The notes: generated by a model not told the origin, from the sequence alone. Positions 1 to 8,441 are shown, counted from the stretch's first letter. The stretch is 64,000 bases of DNA from an uncultured bacterium (GCA_902764415.1 CACWVU010000017.1:1-64000), one strand, 5' to 3'. Program-made: numbers and translations.

Positions 1-86
1 TTGCTACCTCCCGGATCCCGTTCGACTTGCATGCCTAATCCACGCTACCAGCGTTCGTTCTGAGCCAGAATCAAACTCTCAGAAAA
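1..86 (-). rRNA. rrs: 16S ribosomal RNA, 5' end only (partial)
   Basis: Read on the minus strand, 60-79 is the universal 27F priming site (AGAGTTTGATTCTGGCTCAG), followed by the conserved AACGAACGCTGG and GCATGCAAGTCGAACGGG blocks. The mature 5' end normally lies about 7 nt before the AGAGTTTG, hence about position 86. The gene runs off the left edge. The GTAGCGTGGATTAGGCATGC stretch resembles Verrucomicrobia/Kiritimatiellae/Lentisphaerae 16S more than Proteobacteria; that placement is judged from memory of the family. Confidence 0.95.
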
Positions 87-194
87 AGATTCTTGAGTTA
101 TTGTTGATCGGCCCCTTGCACAAACATTTACTGTCTTCTCAAACACCCAGATTTCAAAGAGCGATGCCCACCCCTTAGGGGCGAACGGATGTGT

Positions 195-224
195 AGTATA
201 TCATAATCGACGTGATGCGCGCAA
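195..224 (-). promoter_or_regulatory. Candidate rRNA operon promoter
   Basis: On the minus strand there is a -35-like TTGCGC (219-224), an 18-nt spacer and a -10 TATACT (195-200), about 105 nt upstream of the 16S 5' end. That is the usual place for an rrn promoter with a leader. The AT-rich leader between 87 and 190 shows no open reading frame. Call rests on motif and position only. Confidence 0.55.
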
Positions 225-280
225 GGGGGTATTTTAAAAAATTTTAAAATTCTGGTTTTGGCTTCCCTTGCCGATTTGCG

Positions 281-2056
281 CTATGGCAGATGGACCTTGC
301 GGAAGGAGCGAAAGTAGGCGCCCTTCGGATCGTGGCCGGTCGCAAGTGTCTGGAGATGCAGGTAGGAGGGTCCGAACGGCGACTTGCCATCGGTCCTGAG
401 CGGAAGCGCGCGGGCGACGCCGTTGGTGGAGCACGAGAGCTCCGCCGTGCCGGCCGACCAGTCCCAGCTCAGCCGGACGACCTGCCACTTCCCCTTCCCG
501 CCCAGCGTCTCCGCCATCACCGGGACCGCGAGCGCCGCCTCCTCGCCGACGAACTCGTCGCAGGGGTTGAACCAGCGGTCGCAGAGCGCGAGCTGGAAGC
601 CCTCGCCGTCGACGCGGCACTCGAGCTCGACCTTGCCCTTGAGTCCGGCCGGGAAGTTCCACGCCACGCCCTGGCGGTCGGAGACGAGCCGCTCGTCGCT
701 GATGCGGCAGATCTGCAGCGCCTCGCGCTTGGAATATGGGTTCGTGTCCGGCTCGCGCACCATCAGAGCCCCGGGCACGCGGTTGAACGCGCAGTGTCCG
801 CTCCAGCCGCGGATGTTGCCGTTGAGCGACTTCACGTACAGGTGGTTGGAGAGCCCGTCGAGGCCGTAGCGGAAGTCGTCGAAGCGGTCGGTCTCGTAGA
901 GCCACGCGACGTCGAAGATGCAGATGCGGGCAGCGGCGCCCTGGCCGTATGGCAGGAGGATCTTGCCGTCGGGCATCTCCATCGGCTGGGACTGGTGGAC
1001 GCTCTTGTCGTGCTCGCGCCACGGCATGTTGCCGTATTCGCGGAAGTCGGCGCGGTTGCGGATGGGGTCGAGCGCCACTTCGCGGAAGCCGGTCCAGGTT
1101 TTGCCGTCGTCCTCGGAGATCGCCGCGTGGAGTGCGTCGCGGTTGGTGAAGAAGGTCTCGGCGCGCCCGTCGATCTCAGGATCCCAGAGCTCCGGGTACT
1201 CCGAAGGGTCACGCTTAGGCAGCGGCTCGGTGTTGTTCCAGAAGAAGAGGATGCGGCCGTCCCTCAGCTTCAGGAACGTCGGCATCGTGTTGGAGGCGTA
1301 GAACATCGGCGCCGGGACCGGTTCCTCCCAGGTCTCGCCGGCATCCTTCGAGCGGTAGAGGTAGTGGTGGCGGAATGATGCGCGCGCGGCCATCAGGAGC
1401 TCGCCGTTCGAAAGCTCGACGATAGTCGGCTCGCAGCAGCCGTTGTTCCAGCGGAGCGACTTGTCGTGGTAGAGGATGCGGTCGGCGGAGACGGCGTTGG
1501 TGACCACCACCTCGTGCCAGGTCTCGCCGTCGTCGGCGGAGATCGCAAGCGCGGGGCGCTCGTAGCCGTCGATCCGTCGCGCGCCGGCGAAGATCCAGCG
1601 GCGGGACTTCTCCAGGGGCTGCACTGGACGGAAGAAGTTGAGCGAAGTGGAGACGGTGTCGTTGGTCCTAACCTCCACCTTGCCGTCGGGACCGTCCTTG
1701 GAGCGGATGCAGCGCAGGAAGCCGCCCTTCTCGGCGGGCTCGACGACGGTGATGTAGTAGTCGGCCCAGGGGCACTTGGCCATTTCGCCCAGATCACCAG
1801 GCTGGCAGAGCTTCGTCTTCCACGAGAGCCCGCGGTCTCGCGACGAGAGGTAGACTTCGCGCGGCCGGCCGTCCACAAGGTCCTTCCCGTAGTAGCGGAC
1901 CTCGCCGTCCGGCATCAGCACCATCTCCTTGTGAGTGTGGTTGGGCTGTACCGCCACGACGCGGGGCTCGTGGATCGACCGGTAGATGGCCGCGTCCGAG
2001 GCGTCCAGCGCCGGCCAGACGGCAGCCGCGGCAATCGCCAGCGCGGACAGAGTCAT
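281..2056 (-). CDS. Secreted sialidase-like BNR/Asp-box protein
   Basis: 591 residues with a short hydrophobic N-terminus that looks like a signal peptide. Four Asp boxes of the form S-x-D-x-G-x-x-W lie near residues 71-79, 173-180, 236-243 and 314-321, the hallmark of six-bladed sialidase propellers. A conserved EPTIVEL segment (about 209-215) is typical of the sialidase/BNR superfamily. The last 130 residues look like a beta-rich add-on (lectin-like). The family cleaves terminal sialic acid or related sugars from host glycans; exact substrate cannot be read here, and the Arg triad was not confidently placed. The ATG overlaps the stop of the upstream lipoprotein gene by ATGA, so both are translated from one message. 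Confidence 0.75.
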   Translation of the reverse strand: MTLSALAIAAAAVWPALDASDAAIYRSIHEPRVVAVQPNHTHKEMVLMPDGEVRYYGKDLVDGRPREVYLSSRDRGLSWKTKLCQPGDLGEMAKCPWADYYITVVEPAEKGGFLRCIRSKDGPDGKVEVRTNDTVSTSLNFFRPVQPLEKSRRWIFAGARRIDGYERPALAISADDGETWHEVVVTNAVSADRILYHDKSLRWNNGCCEPTIVELSNGELLMAARASFRHHYLYRSKDAGETWEEPVPAPMFYASNTMPTFLKLRDGRILFFWNNTEPLPKRDPSEYPELWDPEIDGRAETFFTNRDALHAAISEDDGKTWTGFREVALDPIRNRADFREYGNMPWREHDKSVHQSQPMEMPDGKILLPYGQGAAARICIFDVAWLYETDRFDDFRYGLDGLSNHLYVKSLNGNIRGWSGHCAFNRVPGALMVREPDTNPYSKREALQICRISDERLVSDRQGVAWNFPAGLKGKVELECRVDGEGFQLALCDRWFNPCDEFVGEEAALAVPVMAETLGGKGKWQVVRLSWDWSAGTAELSCSTNGVARALPLRTDGKSPFGPSYLHLQTLATGHDPKGAYFRSFRKVHLP

Positions 2057-2628
2057 TTCTTCCTCCCCTCGCAGCGCGCGAGGTCAATGAGGATGCAGCG
2101 GGCAACAGTCTCGCACCAGACCGCCTTGCTGTTTACCACGTAGCCGCCTGCGCGCTCGGCGAGGACGCGCTCGACCGCCTGCGACGGCTTTTCGCCGATT
2201 GCGCCGATGACGGCCTTGACCGATTCCCAGTCCATTGGATCGGCACCGGGGCCGGCGCAGACCTTGCAGGACTCCTTCGCACCCGGGAACTTGCCGCGGG
2301 GTTTGTCCTCGAAGACCTTCGTCCAAACCTTGACCCCGCTGCCGTCGGCCGGGAAGGCGCGCGGATCGAGGACGTGGAGGACCGCCTCCACCTCGCTGGC
2401 GAGGTCGCGGTCGTCGTACCAGTACTTGGTCTCATTGATGGCGATGGCCGACACGAAGAACGGACCGAGCGAGTAGACGCCTGAAAGCTCCGGCTTCGCC
2501 GTATCGCCAGAGTGGAGCGCGCCGTAGGTCCACGACGAGCACCCTGCCAGCAGCAACGTGACGGCAACGCCTACCACCGCCGCCATCCTGCGCATCTGCG
2601 CCAGTCCCAGCTGTCTCATTTGCCTCAT
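2053..2628 (-). CDS. Hypothetical lipoprotein upstream of the sialidase-like gene
   Basis: 191 residues. A basic N-region is followed by a hydrophobic stretch ending in LLLAGC, a good lipobox with Cys30 as the lipidated residue if the 2628 start is used; in-frame ATGs at 2619, 2595 and 2586 are alternatives and a shorter start would give a more typical signal peptide. The rest is rich in Asp/Lys with a DDRDLASEVEAVLHVLDP segment and has no family I recognise. It ends in a conserved-looking VWCETVARCILIDLARC tail with several cysteines. It starts only 13 nt after the tRNA-Leu gene and no separate promoter is visible, so it may be transcribed through from the tRNA promoter. It overlaps the sialidase-like gene by 4 nt. 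Confidence 0.65.
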   Translation of the reverse strand: MRQMRQLGLAQMRRMAAVVGVAVTLLLAGCSSWTYGALHSGDTAKPELSGVYSLGPFFVSAIAINETKYWYDDRDLASEVEAVLHVLDPRAFPADGSGVKVWTKVFEDKPRGKFPGAKESCKVCAGPGADPMDWESVKAVIGAIGEKPSQAVERVLAERAGGYVVNSKAVWCETVARCILIDLARCEGRKK

Positions 2629-2641
2629 TTCACGAACTTGG

Positions 2642-2727
2642 TGCCGGAGACGGGGATCGAACCCGTACTCTCGATTACCGAGAAGCGGATTTTAAGTCCG
2701 CCGCGTATGCCATTTCGCCACTCCGGC
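2642..2727 (-). tRNA. tRNA-Leu (anticodon UAA)
   Basis: The minus strand folds as an 86-nt class II tRNA: acceptor stem GCCGGAG/CTCCGGC with discriminator A, D-arm GTGGCGAAATGGC, anticodon arm GCGGA-CTTAAAA-TCCGC giving anticodon TAA, a long variable arm and a canonical T-arm GGTTCGATCCCC. No CCA is encoded. It sits between a -10 box at 2742-2747 and the lipoprotein gene. Confidence 0.96.
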
Positions 2728-2741
2728 AGTGCCATGCGCGT

Positions 2742-2747
2742 ATTATA
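2742..2747 (-). promoter_or_regulatory. -10 box for tRNA-Leu
   Basis: Minus-strand TATAAT preceded by TGC, 14 nt upstream of the tRNA 5' end. It belongs to the recurring extended -10 pattern seen throughout the window. Confidence 0.6.
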
Positions 2748-2793
2748 GCAAAAATCGCCATGCGGCGGCTTTCCCATTTCCGCGGACATAAGC

Positions 2794-3588
2794 CTACAGA
2801 CGCTCGATCGGCACCTTGCGCGACGCACCGGGGACATCGGCCACGAACCGCGGCAGCGCGAGCCCGCCGATGCGCGCGGCGCACCACTCCTCAATCTCGC
2901 GCGCCCGAGCAAGCGGCACCGCGAAGCGCTCCGAGACTCCCGCGACCGGGTCGCACTGGAAGACATAGTAGGGACGAATCCGCGCCGCGGAGAGCGCCCG
3001 GAGAAGCGCGAGCATCTTCGCCGGCGTGTCGTTGACGCCCTTCAAAAGCACGGTCTGGGAGGATACGGGGATCCCCGCCTCCACCAGCCTCGCGGCGGCC
3101 GGCGCGGCTTTCCGCGCCTCGGCGGCGGTGTTGACGTGGATGTTGGCCCACACCTTCTTCGAGCGCCCGAGCAGGCGCGCCAGGCGGGCGGTGACGCGCT
3201 CGGGCGCGTCGACCGGCGCGCGGGTGCAGATGCGCACCACCTCGACCTGGTCAAGCGCGGCGAAGGCGTCAACGAACCGCATCGCCTCGCGGTCGGAAAG
3301 CGTCAGCACGTCGCCGCCGGAGAGGAGGACGTCCCGCACCTCGCGGTGCCGGCGCACGAAGTCGACGCAGGCGGCGAGGCGCTCAGGGGTGTCCACGACC
3401 GGCGCGCGCCCGAGGATGAACGCGCGCGTGCAGTGGGGGCAGCGCTTGAAGCACCGGTCGGTGGTCATCACCAGCACCCGGTCGCGGAAGCGGCGGAGGA
3501 GTCCCGGCGGCAGAGCGCGCTTCGCGCCGAGCTCGCCGAACGGATCGCGGCCGGCAGGTGCGGGGCTACTTCGCCGCGGCATCCGCAC
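2794..3588 (-). CDS. Short KamA/EpmB-type radical SAM protein
   Basis: 264 residues. The cluster motif C46-x3-C50-x2-C53 (DRCFKRCPHC) is that of the lysine 2,3-aminomutase family. It is followed by the family blocks LLSGGDVLTL, VWANIHVN, SSQTVLLKGVND and PYYVFQCDPVAG. The C-terminus keeps a Lys in VPGASRKVPI, where family members bind PLP. Lysine 2,3-aminomutases are about 400 residues and EpmB about 340, so this protein lacks much of the usual N- and C-terminal regions. It may be an EpmB-like enzyme that makes beta-lysine for EF-P, but no efp gene is in the window. The start overlaps the end of cstA by 23 nt, so the two are probably co-transcribed. Confidence 0.75.
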   Translation of the reverse strand: MRMPRRSSPAPAGRDPFGELGAKRALPPGLLRRFRDRVLVMTTDRCFKRCPHCTRAFILGRAPVVDTPERLAACVDFVRRHREVRDVLLSGGDVLTLSDREAMRFVDAFAALDQVEVVRICTRAPVDAPERVTARLARLLGRSKKVWANIHVNTAAEARKAAPAAARLVEAGIPVSSQTVLLKGVNDTPAKMLALLRALSAARIRPYYVFQCDPVAGVSERFAVPLARAREIEEWCAARIGGLALPRFVADVPGASRKVPIERL

Positions 3589-5047
3589 TGGTCCTTCCGC
3601 CGCCGCGCAGGCCAGAGCGCAGCACCGCGGCGACCACGACGGCCGTCACGACCGCGCCCGCGCAGGCCGCGAACCCAAGCGGAAGCCCGCCGGGGATGAC
3701 GCCCCAGACCTGTCCCTTCGACGGCCACGCCCAGAAGATGAAGGTCGTGATCACCATGCACATGAAGATACCGGGGACGAGCGTGACCAGGGACTTCGCG
3801 CCGCGCCCGAGCCGGAGCAGCCACACCGTGGCCGTCATCAGCATGGTAGCGGAAAGGAGCTGGTTCATCCAGGCGAAGTAATTCCAGAGATGGCCGAAGC
3901 TTTTCGCATCCTTGTTCGACCACCAGAGCAGCGCGGCGACGATGGCGATCAGCGGCAGACAGGTGAGCACGCGAGTCTTGATCTGCACCTGATCTATCCC
4001 CGCCTCCTCGCCGAGCGAAAGCCGCGCCGACCTAAGCGCGGTGTCGCCGGAGGTGATCGCCAGCACCACGATCGCCGCGACCGTCACCCCGCCCATCCAG
4101 GTGCCGAGGAAGTGGGTGGCGATGTGGCCGAGCACGACCGGCCCCGGGAGCGAGATGTAGTCTGCGTTGAGGTTGTAGATCGCAAGCGCCGCCGCAGCCC
4201 AGATCATCGCGATGACGCCCTCGGCGATCATCATGCCGAAGAACGTCGCGCGCGCCTCGCGCTCCGACCGGCAGGTGCGGGCGACGATCGGCGACTGGGT
4301 GGCGTGGAAGCCGGAAATGATGCCGCAGGCGATGGTCACGAAGAGACACGGGAAGAGCGGGTTCTTCGACTGGAAGCCGGCGAAGCCGGCGCAGTCGGAG
4401 AGTATCTCCGGGTTCCTGAAGCCAGCGACGACGAGCGCGACGGAGATGGCAGCCGAACCGACGATGAGCAGCGCGCCGAACACCGGGTAGACGCGGCCGA
4501 TGATCTTGTCCACCGGGAAGAGCGTCGCGGCAATGTAGTAGACGAAGATCGCGACGACCGCCCACCAGAAGACGTTCGTCCCCGGCAGCCACTGCCGGTC
4601 GATGAGCGTCGAGGGGACGTTGATGAACACGGTCACGCACAGGAGCAGCGCGAGCATCATGATCCAGGTGAACACGCGGGCGTAGGCAGCTCCGAGGTGC
4701 TCGCGCACCATCCGCGGCATATTCGCGCCGTTCATGCGCATCGAAACCATACCGGCGAAGAAGTCGTGCACCGCGCCCATGAAGACGCAGCCGACCGGGA
4801 TGATGAGAAGCGCGACCTTGCCGAACTTGATGCCGAGGATGACGCCGATGACCGGCCCCACCCCGGCGATGTTTAGGAGCTGGATGAGCATGTTCTTCCA
4901 CTTCGGCAGCGGAACGTAGTCCACGCCGTCGGGATGGGCGATGCACGGCGTCTTGCGGTCGTCAGGCGGAATCAGCCTCTCAACCACCTTGCCGTAGGTG
5001 AAGTACCCGATCACGAGGAACGCGATGCCTCCGAGAAACCAGCTCAT
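3566..5047 (-). CDS. cstA: Carbon starvation protein A family transporter
   Basis: 493 residues, a polytopic inner-membrane protein with more than ten hydrophobic segments. The N-terminal third carries the CstA signature LLNIAGVGPVIGVILGIKFG and the block GAVHDFFAGMVSMR. CstA proteins import peptides or pyruvate, depending on the member. This is the short CstA form; E. coli CstA is about 700 residues. The gene lies between uraA (18 nt upstream) and the KamA-like gene (overlapping), so the three form a probable operon. Confidence 0.9.
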   Translation of the reverse strand: MSWFLGGIAFLVIGYFTYGKVVERLIPPDDRKTPCIAHPDGVDYVPLPKWKNMLIQLLNIAGVGPVIGVILGIKFGKVALLIIPVGCVFMGAVHDFFAGMVSMRMNGANMPRMVREHLGAAYARVFTWIMMLALLLCVTVFINVPSTLIDRQWLPGTNVFWWAVVAIFVYYIAATLFPVDKIIGRVYPVFGALLIVGSAAISVALVVAGFRNPEILSDCAGFAGFQSKNPLFPCLFVTIACGIISGFHATQSPIVARTCRSEREARATFFGMMIAEGVIAMIWAAAALAIYNLNADYISLPGPVVLGHIATHFLGTWMGGVTVAAIVVLAITSGDTALRSARLSLGEEAGIDQVQIKTRVLTCLPLIAIVAALLWWSNKDAKSFGHLWNYFAWMNQLLSATMLMTATVWLLRLGRGAKSLVTLVPGIFMCMVITTFIFWAWPSKGQVWGVIPGGLPLGFAACAGAVVTAVVVAAVLRSGLRGGGRTSADAAAK

Positions 5048-5065
5048 CTCTCCGCCACCTCCCTC

Positions 5066-6709
5066 TTAGTCCTTCTTGGGCTTCGGGCCGCCGAAGCGCT
5101 CGGCGTCCTTGATCGACGGCGCGGTCTCGGAGAATGCGAAGTCCTTGCCCGGGAGGATCGCGTTGAGGACGATGCCGAGGAGCGCGCCGACGGCGAGGCC
5201 GGAGAGCGAGATCTTGAGCGAGCCGACCGTGAACGCGATTGCGCCGGCCTTGGAGAAGGAGATGCCGAGGGTGAGGACAAGGATGAGCGCCGCGATGAGC
5301 ATGTTGCGGCTCTTGCCAAGGTCGACCTGGCTCTCGACGAGGTTGCGGACGCCGACCGCCGAGATCATGCCGTAGAGGATGAACGAGACGCCGCCGATCG
5401 TCGCGCCCGGGATGGTGCCGATGAAGGCGGAGAACTTCGGGCAGAACGAGACCAGGATCGCGAGGCAGGCGGCGATGCGGATGACGCGCGGGTCGTAGAC
5501 CTTGGAGAGCGAGAGGACGCCGGTGTTCTCGCCGTAGGTCGTGTTCGCCGGCGCGCCGAAGAGCGAAGCGAGGCAGGTGGCGAGGCCGTCGCCGAGCATC
5601 GTGCGGTGCAGGCCCGGGTTCTCGAAGAAGTTGCGCTTCACCGTGGAGGAAATCGCCGAGACGTCGCCGACGTGCTCCATGATCGTCGCGAAAGCGAGCG
5701 GGAAGACGATGGCGACGGCGCTCACGATCCGTCCCCAGTCGGGGCTGGAGAGGAGCGGGAACACGGTGTTCTCCCACTTGACCGGCAGGCCGATCCACGC
5801 GGCGTTGGCGACGTTAGTGTAGTCGATCGCATCGCACCAGCCGAACTTGCCGAAGACGACGGCGGCGAGGTAGGAGACGATCACGCCCATCAGAATCGGG
5901 ATGATCCTGAACATCCCCTTCCCGAAGATCGAGAACGCGATCACCGTGACGATGGCGATGACGGCGACCGGCCAGCTCGAGGTGCAGCTGTTGATCGCAA
6001 CCGGCGCAAGCACGAGGCCGATGCCGATGATGATAGGTCCCGTCACGACCGGCGGGAAGAACTTCATCACCGTCTTCACGCCGCACGCCTTGACGAACCC
6101 GGCCACGACGAAGTAGACGAGCGAGGACGAGGCGACGCCGAGGCAGGCGTACTGGAGCATCGTCGACTTCGAGACAGTCTCGTAGCCGACCGTGCCCGCC
6201 ATGCCAGCCAGCGCAAAGTAGCCGGCGAGGTAGGCGAAGGACGAGCCGAGGAACGCCGGCACCATGCGCTTGGTGACGAGATGGAAGAGGAGCGTGCCGA
6301 GGCCCGCCCAGAGCAGCGTCGCGCTCGGGCTGAGGCCGGTGAGGATCGGCACGAGGATCGTGGCGCCGAACATGGCGAACATGTGCTGTACGCCGAGGAC
6401 GCCCATCTTGGGAAGCCCGAGCGTCCGCGCGTCGTAGACGCCGTCGGACGCCTGGTACTTCGCGCGCAGGGCGGCGATCGCCTTCGCCAGCGCCGCGGAC
6501 TCCTCGGGGGTGACGACGCCGTCCTCCTCGATGTCGATCAGCAGCTTCTGGAAGGCCGCGAGGTCAGGGTCCTGCGCGGCGAACGGACGGATGAGCCCGA
6601 TCAGCGCACGCGTCTCGTTGATGTCCGCGCGTCCGTCAGCGAAGGTGAACTTCTCCGCGGCCGTGACGAGCTGCGAGAGCGTCCAGTTGCTTGCGTTCTG
6701 TGTTGCCAT
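5066..6709 (-). CDS. uraA: NCS2 uracil/xanthine permease with a TerB-like N-terminal extension
   Basis: 547 residues. From about residue 95 this is a UraA-type nucleobase:cation symporter: the TM8 motif MEHVGDVSAISS and the TM10 motif YGENTGVLSLSKVYDP carry the two substrate-binding glutamates, and IPGATIGGVSFILYGMI follows. The first ~90 residues are extra. They contain FADGRADINETRALIGLI and EEDGVVTPEESAAL, an acidic helical pattern like TerB/EF-hand-like domains and not found in UraA, which is about 430 residues. The start ATG has AAGGA-type sequence just upstream (AAAGAAAGGACAAC). Substrate (uracil, xanthine or other) cannot be fixed from the motifs alone. Confidence 0.88.
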   Translation of the reverse strand: MATQNASNWTLSQLVTAAEKFTFADGRADINETRALIGLIRPFAAQDPDLAAFQKLLIDIEEDGVVTPEESAALAKAIAALRAKYQASDGVYDARTLGLPKMGVLGVQHMFAMFGATILVPILTGLSPSATLLWAGLGTLLFHLVTKRMVPAFLGSSFAYLAGYFALAGMAGTVGYETVSKSTMLQYACLGVASSSLVYFVVAGFVKACGVKTVMKFFPPVVTGPIIIGIGLVLAPVAINSCTSSWPVAVIAIVTVIAFSIFGKGMFRIIPILMGVIVSYLAAVVFGKFGWCDAIDYTNVANAAWIGLPVKWENTVFPLLSSPDWGRIVSAVAIVFPLAFATIMEHVGDVSAISSTVKRNFFENPGLHRTMLGDGLATCLASLFGAPANTTYGENTGVLSLSKVYDPRVIRIAACLAILVSFCPKFSAFIGTIPGATIGGVSFILYGMISAVGVRNLVESQVDLGKSRNMLIAALILVLTLGISFSKAGAIAFTVGSLKISLSGLAVGALLGIVLNAILPGKDFAFSETAPSIKDAERFGGPKPKKD

Positions 6710-6740
6710 TGTAGTTGTCCTTTCTTTGGGAAAAATCGTC

Positions 6741-7769
6741 TCAGAGCCTGGTCAGGAGGTCGTTGCGGTAGAGCGCGCGCACCGCGTCGCAGTCAAGCGT
6801 GTGCCCGGCGCGGTAGCTCACCACCGTGCCGACGAAGCGGTCCGCCCCGGTCAGCGAGAGCGCGGCCATCAGGTCAAGGGTGGCGCGGTGCCAGACCGGC
6901 TCGAGGTACTTCTCCCCCAACGGATAGCGCGGCGAGGTGTAGAACCGGCGGCGGCCGTGGATGAGGATGTTCTTGTCGTTGTAGCCAAGGTTGCGGGTGG
7001 AGGCAAAGAGTTTGCCAACCGTCTTGGCGAGGATGTACTGCTTGCGCGTCGCGTTGGTGCGCGCGTAGGCGGCGTAGCGGAAGGTCTCCGGCGTCGCGTC
7101 GAAGAGCACCCGCTGGCTGCCGATCACCGTGTTCCAGCGGATCGCGCAGTCGATGCGCAGATTGCGCTCGCCGTCCTCCGCCGGCAGGAAGAGGAGAAAG
7201 TCGCCGCGCGAGCCGCCGAACGCCACCGGCTCGCGCACGGTGACATAGGTGGCGTCGGCACCGGTCTCCACCACTTTCGCGTGGTCAATCGCCTTGACGA
7301 GCGGCATCGAAGAGTCGTTGAAGAGCGGCGGGTCGCCGGAATTGACCTTGATGAGCACGTCGTCCACCCCCAGCCCGGCCCGGAGCGCGATGATGTGCTC
7401 CACCATGCGCAGGTAGTTGTGGGAAGAGCCCGAGCGCAGCACCAGGTTCTGCGAGCTCGTCCAGAGGTTGGCGATGTCCACCTGCGTATCGAGTTGCTCG
7501 GGGTGGTCCATGCGGCGGATCCACCAGCCGGGCTTCGCGGACGGCGCGAAGGTGAGCGTCTGCTTCTCGCTCCCCTCGAATGTGCCGACGCCGGCGACAG
7601 ATGCTTCGCCGGCGAGGGTGGTGCGCTTTAGGCTGAACGGGCAATCGCGCGATGGCGCAAGCCGCGTTTCGTCGATCGGCTGGGCGCGGAAGGCCTCGTA
7701 GGCGGCGCGGATCGCCGCCTCGCTGCCGATCACGGTGCGTCCGATTTGGTATTCGGGAAGGGAATTCAT
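6741..7769 (-). CDS. Divergent LpxC-like deacetylase
   Basis: 342 residues from an ATG that overlaps the upstream stop by ATGA; that overlap and the loss of any family similarity before this Met decide the start. LpxC features are in order: MVEHIIALRAGLGVDD (first zinc His), NSGDPPLFNDSSMPLV, then HRATLDLMAALSL and YRAGHTLDCDAVRAL. LpxC removes acetate from UDP-3-O-acyl-GlcNAc, the committed lipid A step, in the cytoplasm. Oddity: the second His and the Asp zinc ligands are five residues apart here (H-RATL-D), where LpxC enzymes have H-x3-D. This may be a paralogue with another substrate. Family placement is reasonable; enzyme activity is uncertain. Confidence 0.65.
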   Translation of the reverse strand: MNSLPEYQIGRTVIGSEAAIRAAYEAFRAQPIDETRLAPSRDCPFSLKRTTLAGEASVAGVGTFEGSEKQTLTFAPSAKPGWWIRRMDHPEQLDTQVDIANLWTSSQNLVLRSGSSHNYLRMVEHIIALRAGLGVDDVLIKVNSGDPPLFNDSSMPLVKAIDHAKVVETGADATYVTVREPVAFGGSRGDFLLFLPAEDGERNLRIDCAIRWNTVIGSQRVLFDATPETFRYAAYARTNATRKQYILAKTVGKLFASTRNLGYNDKNILIHGRRRFYTSPRYPLGEKYLEPVWHRATLDLMAALSLTGADRFVGTVVSYRAGHTLDCDAVRALYRNDLLTRL

Positions 7770-8383
7770 TTTCCGGCTTCGGCGCTCGGCAGCTCGCAAC
7801 TCGTTCCGTTGCACACGGGCGTTTCGACGCGCTTGGCGCCGGGCATGGGCTTGTCCGCAGCCTTGGCGCGCTTCACGCCCTTGCGCTTCGCCTCGCGCTG
7901 CTGAAGGTACTCCTCGAGCGAAATCCCCGCCTTCTCCGCGGCTATCTTGTCGCGCTCGAGCATCTTCGCCTTGGTGACCTCGCGCAGCTTGGCGTTCTGA
8001 GCCTCCTTGTCGAGCTTGGACCATTCCTCGAAGCTCATGCCTGCGGCCTTGGCCATCTTCTCGCCGCGCTGGCGGCGGAGCTCCTCGACCGTAATTCCCT
8101 TCTCTTTCGCAGCGGCCTCCTCGGCGGCGGCGACCCTAGCCTCTATCGCCTTCCTCCGCGCCTCGATACGCTCCTGCTGCTTGCGCTTCATTTCCGCGAT
8201 CTTCGCCTCGCGCTCCTCCGGAGTGAGCTTCTTGTCCTTGGCGACGTCGGACACCTTAAGCGTTTTTGCTGTCCGCTTCTCGACCGCGGCGGTCTTCTCG
8301 GCTGGAGTAGTCGGCGGCTCGTCGGCGGCAAAAGAAGCGCCGAGCGCAAGCGCGGCGACTGCGGAGATGGCTATTGTCTTCAT
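7766..8383 (-). CDS. Secreted Lys/Glu-rich coiled-coil protein
   Basis: 205 residues. A clear signal peptide (MKTIAISAVAALALGASFA) is followed by a highly charged helical region of Lys, Glu, Ala and Arg with repeats of the type EEREAKIAEMKRKQQERIEARRK. Two similar short units, KGITVEELRRQRGEK and AGISLEEYLQQREAK, suggest an internal duplication. The tail has two cysteines (VCNGTSCELP). No known family was recognised; it looks like a periplasmic or secreted extended helix. The gene has a good Shine-Dalgarno AAGGAG 6-7 nt before the ATG and its own -10 32 nt upstream, and it is translationally coupled to the LpxC-like gene. Confidence 0.7.
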   Translation of the reverse strand: MKTIAISAVAALALGASFAADEPPTTPAEKTAAVEKRTAKTLKVSDVAKDKKLTPEEREAKIAEMKRKQQERIEARRKAIEARVAAAEEAAAKEKGITVEELRRQRGEKMAKAAGMSFEEWSKLDKEAQNAKLREVTKAKMLERDKIAAEKAGISLEEYLQQREAKRKGVKRAKAADKPMPGAKRVETPVCNGTSCELPSAEAGK

Positions 8384-8415
8384 GTTTCGGCTCCTTGGTT
8401 TGGTTGTATGCGTGT

Positions 8416-8421
8416 ATTATA
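8416..8421 (-). promoter_or_regulatory. Extended -10 promoter of the coiled-coil/LpxC-like pair
   Basis: Minus strand GAATTGTGGTATAATACAC: TATAAT preceded by TGG. No convincing -35. The ATG is 32 nt further on, leaving room for the Shine-Dalgarno site. The same GCGAATTGTGGTATAATAC string precedes pilB. Confidence 0.7.
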
Positions 8422-8441
8422 CCACAATTCGCGGCTCTTGG

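Noticed and set aside
4934-6964. Long plus-strand reading frame (676 codons) opposite cstA and uraA, and similar long plus-strand frames opposite other genes
   Set aside because: High-GC antisense shadows: composition is Arg/Asp/Glu/Gly-rich with no domain, and the minus strand carries well-recognised genes.
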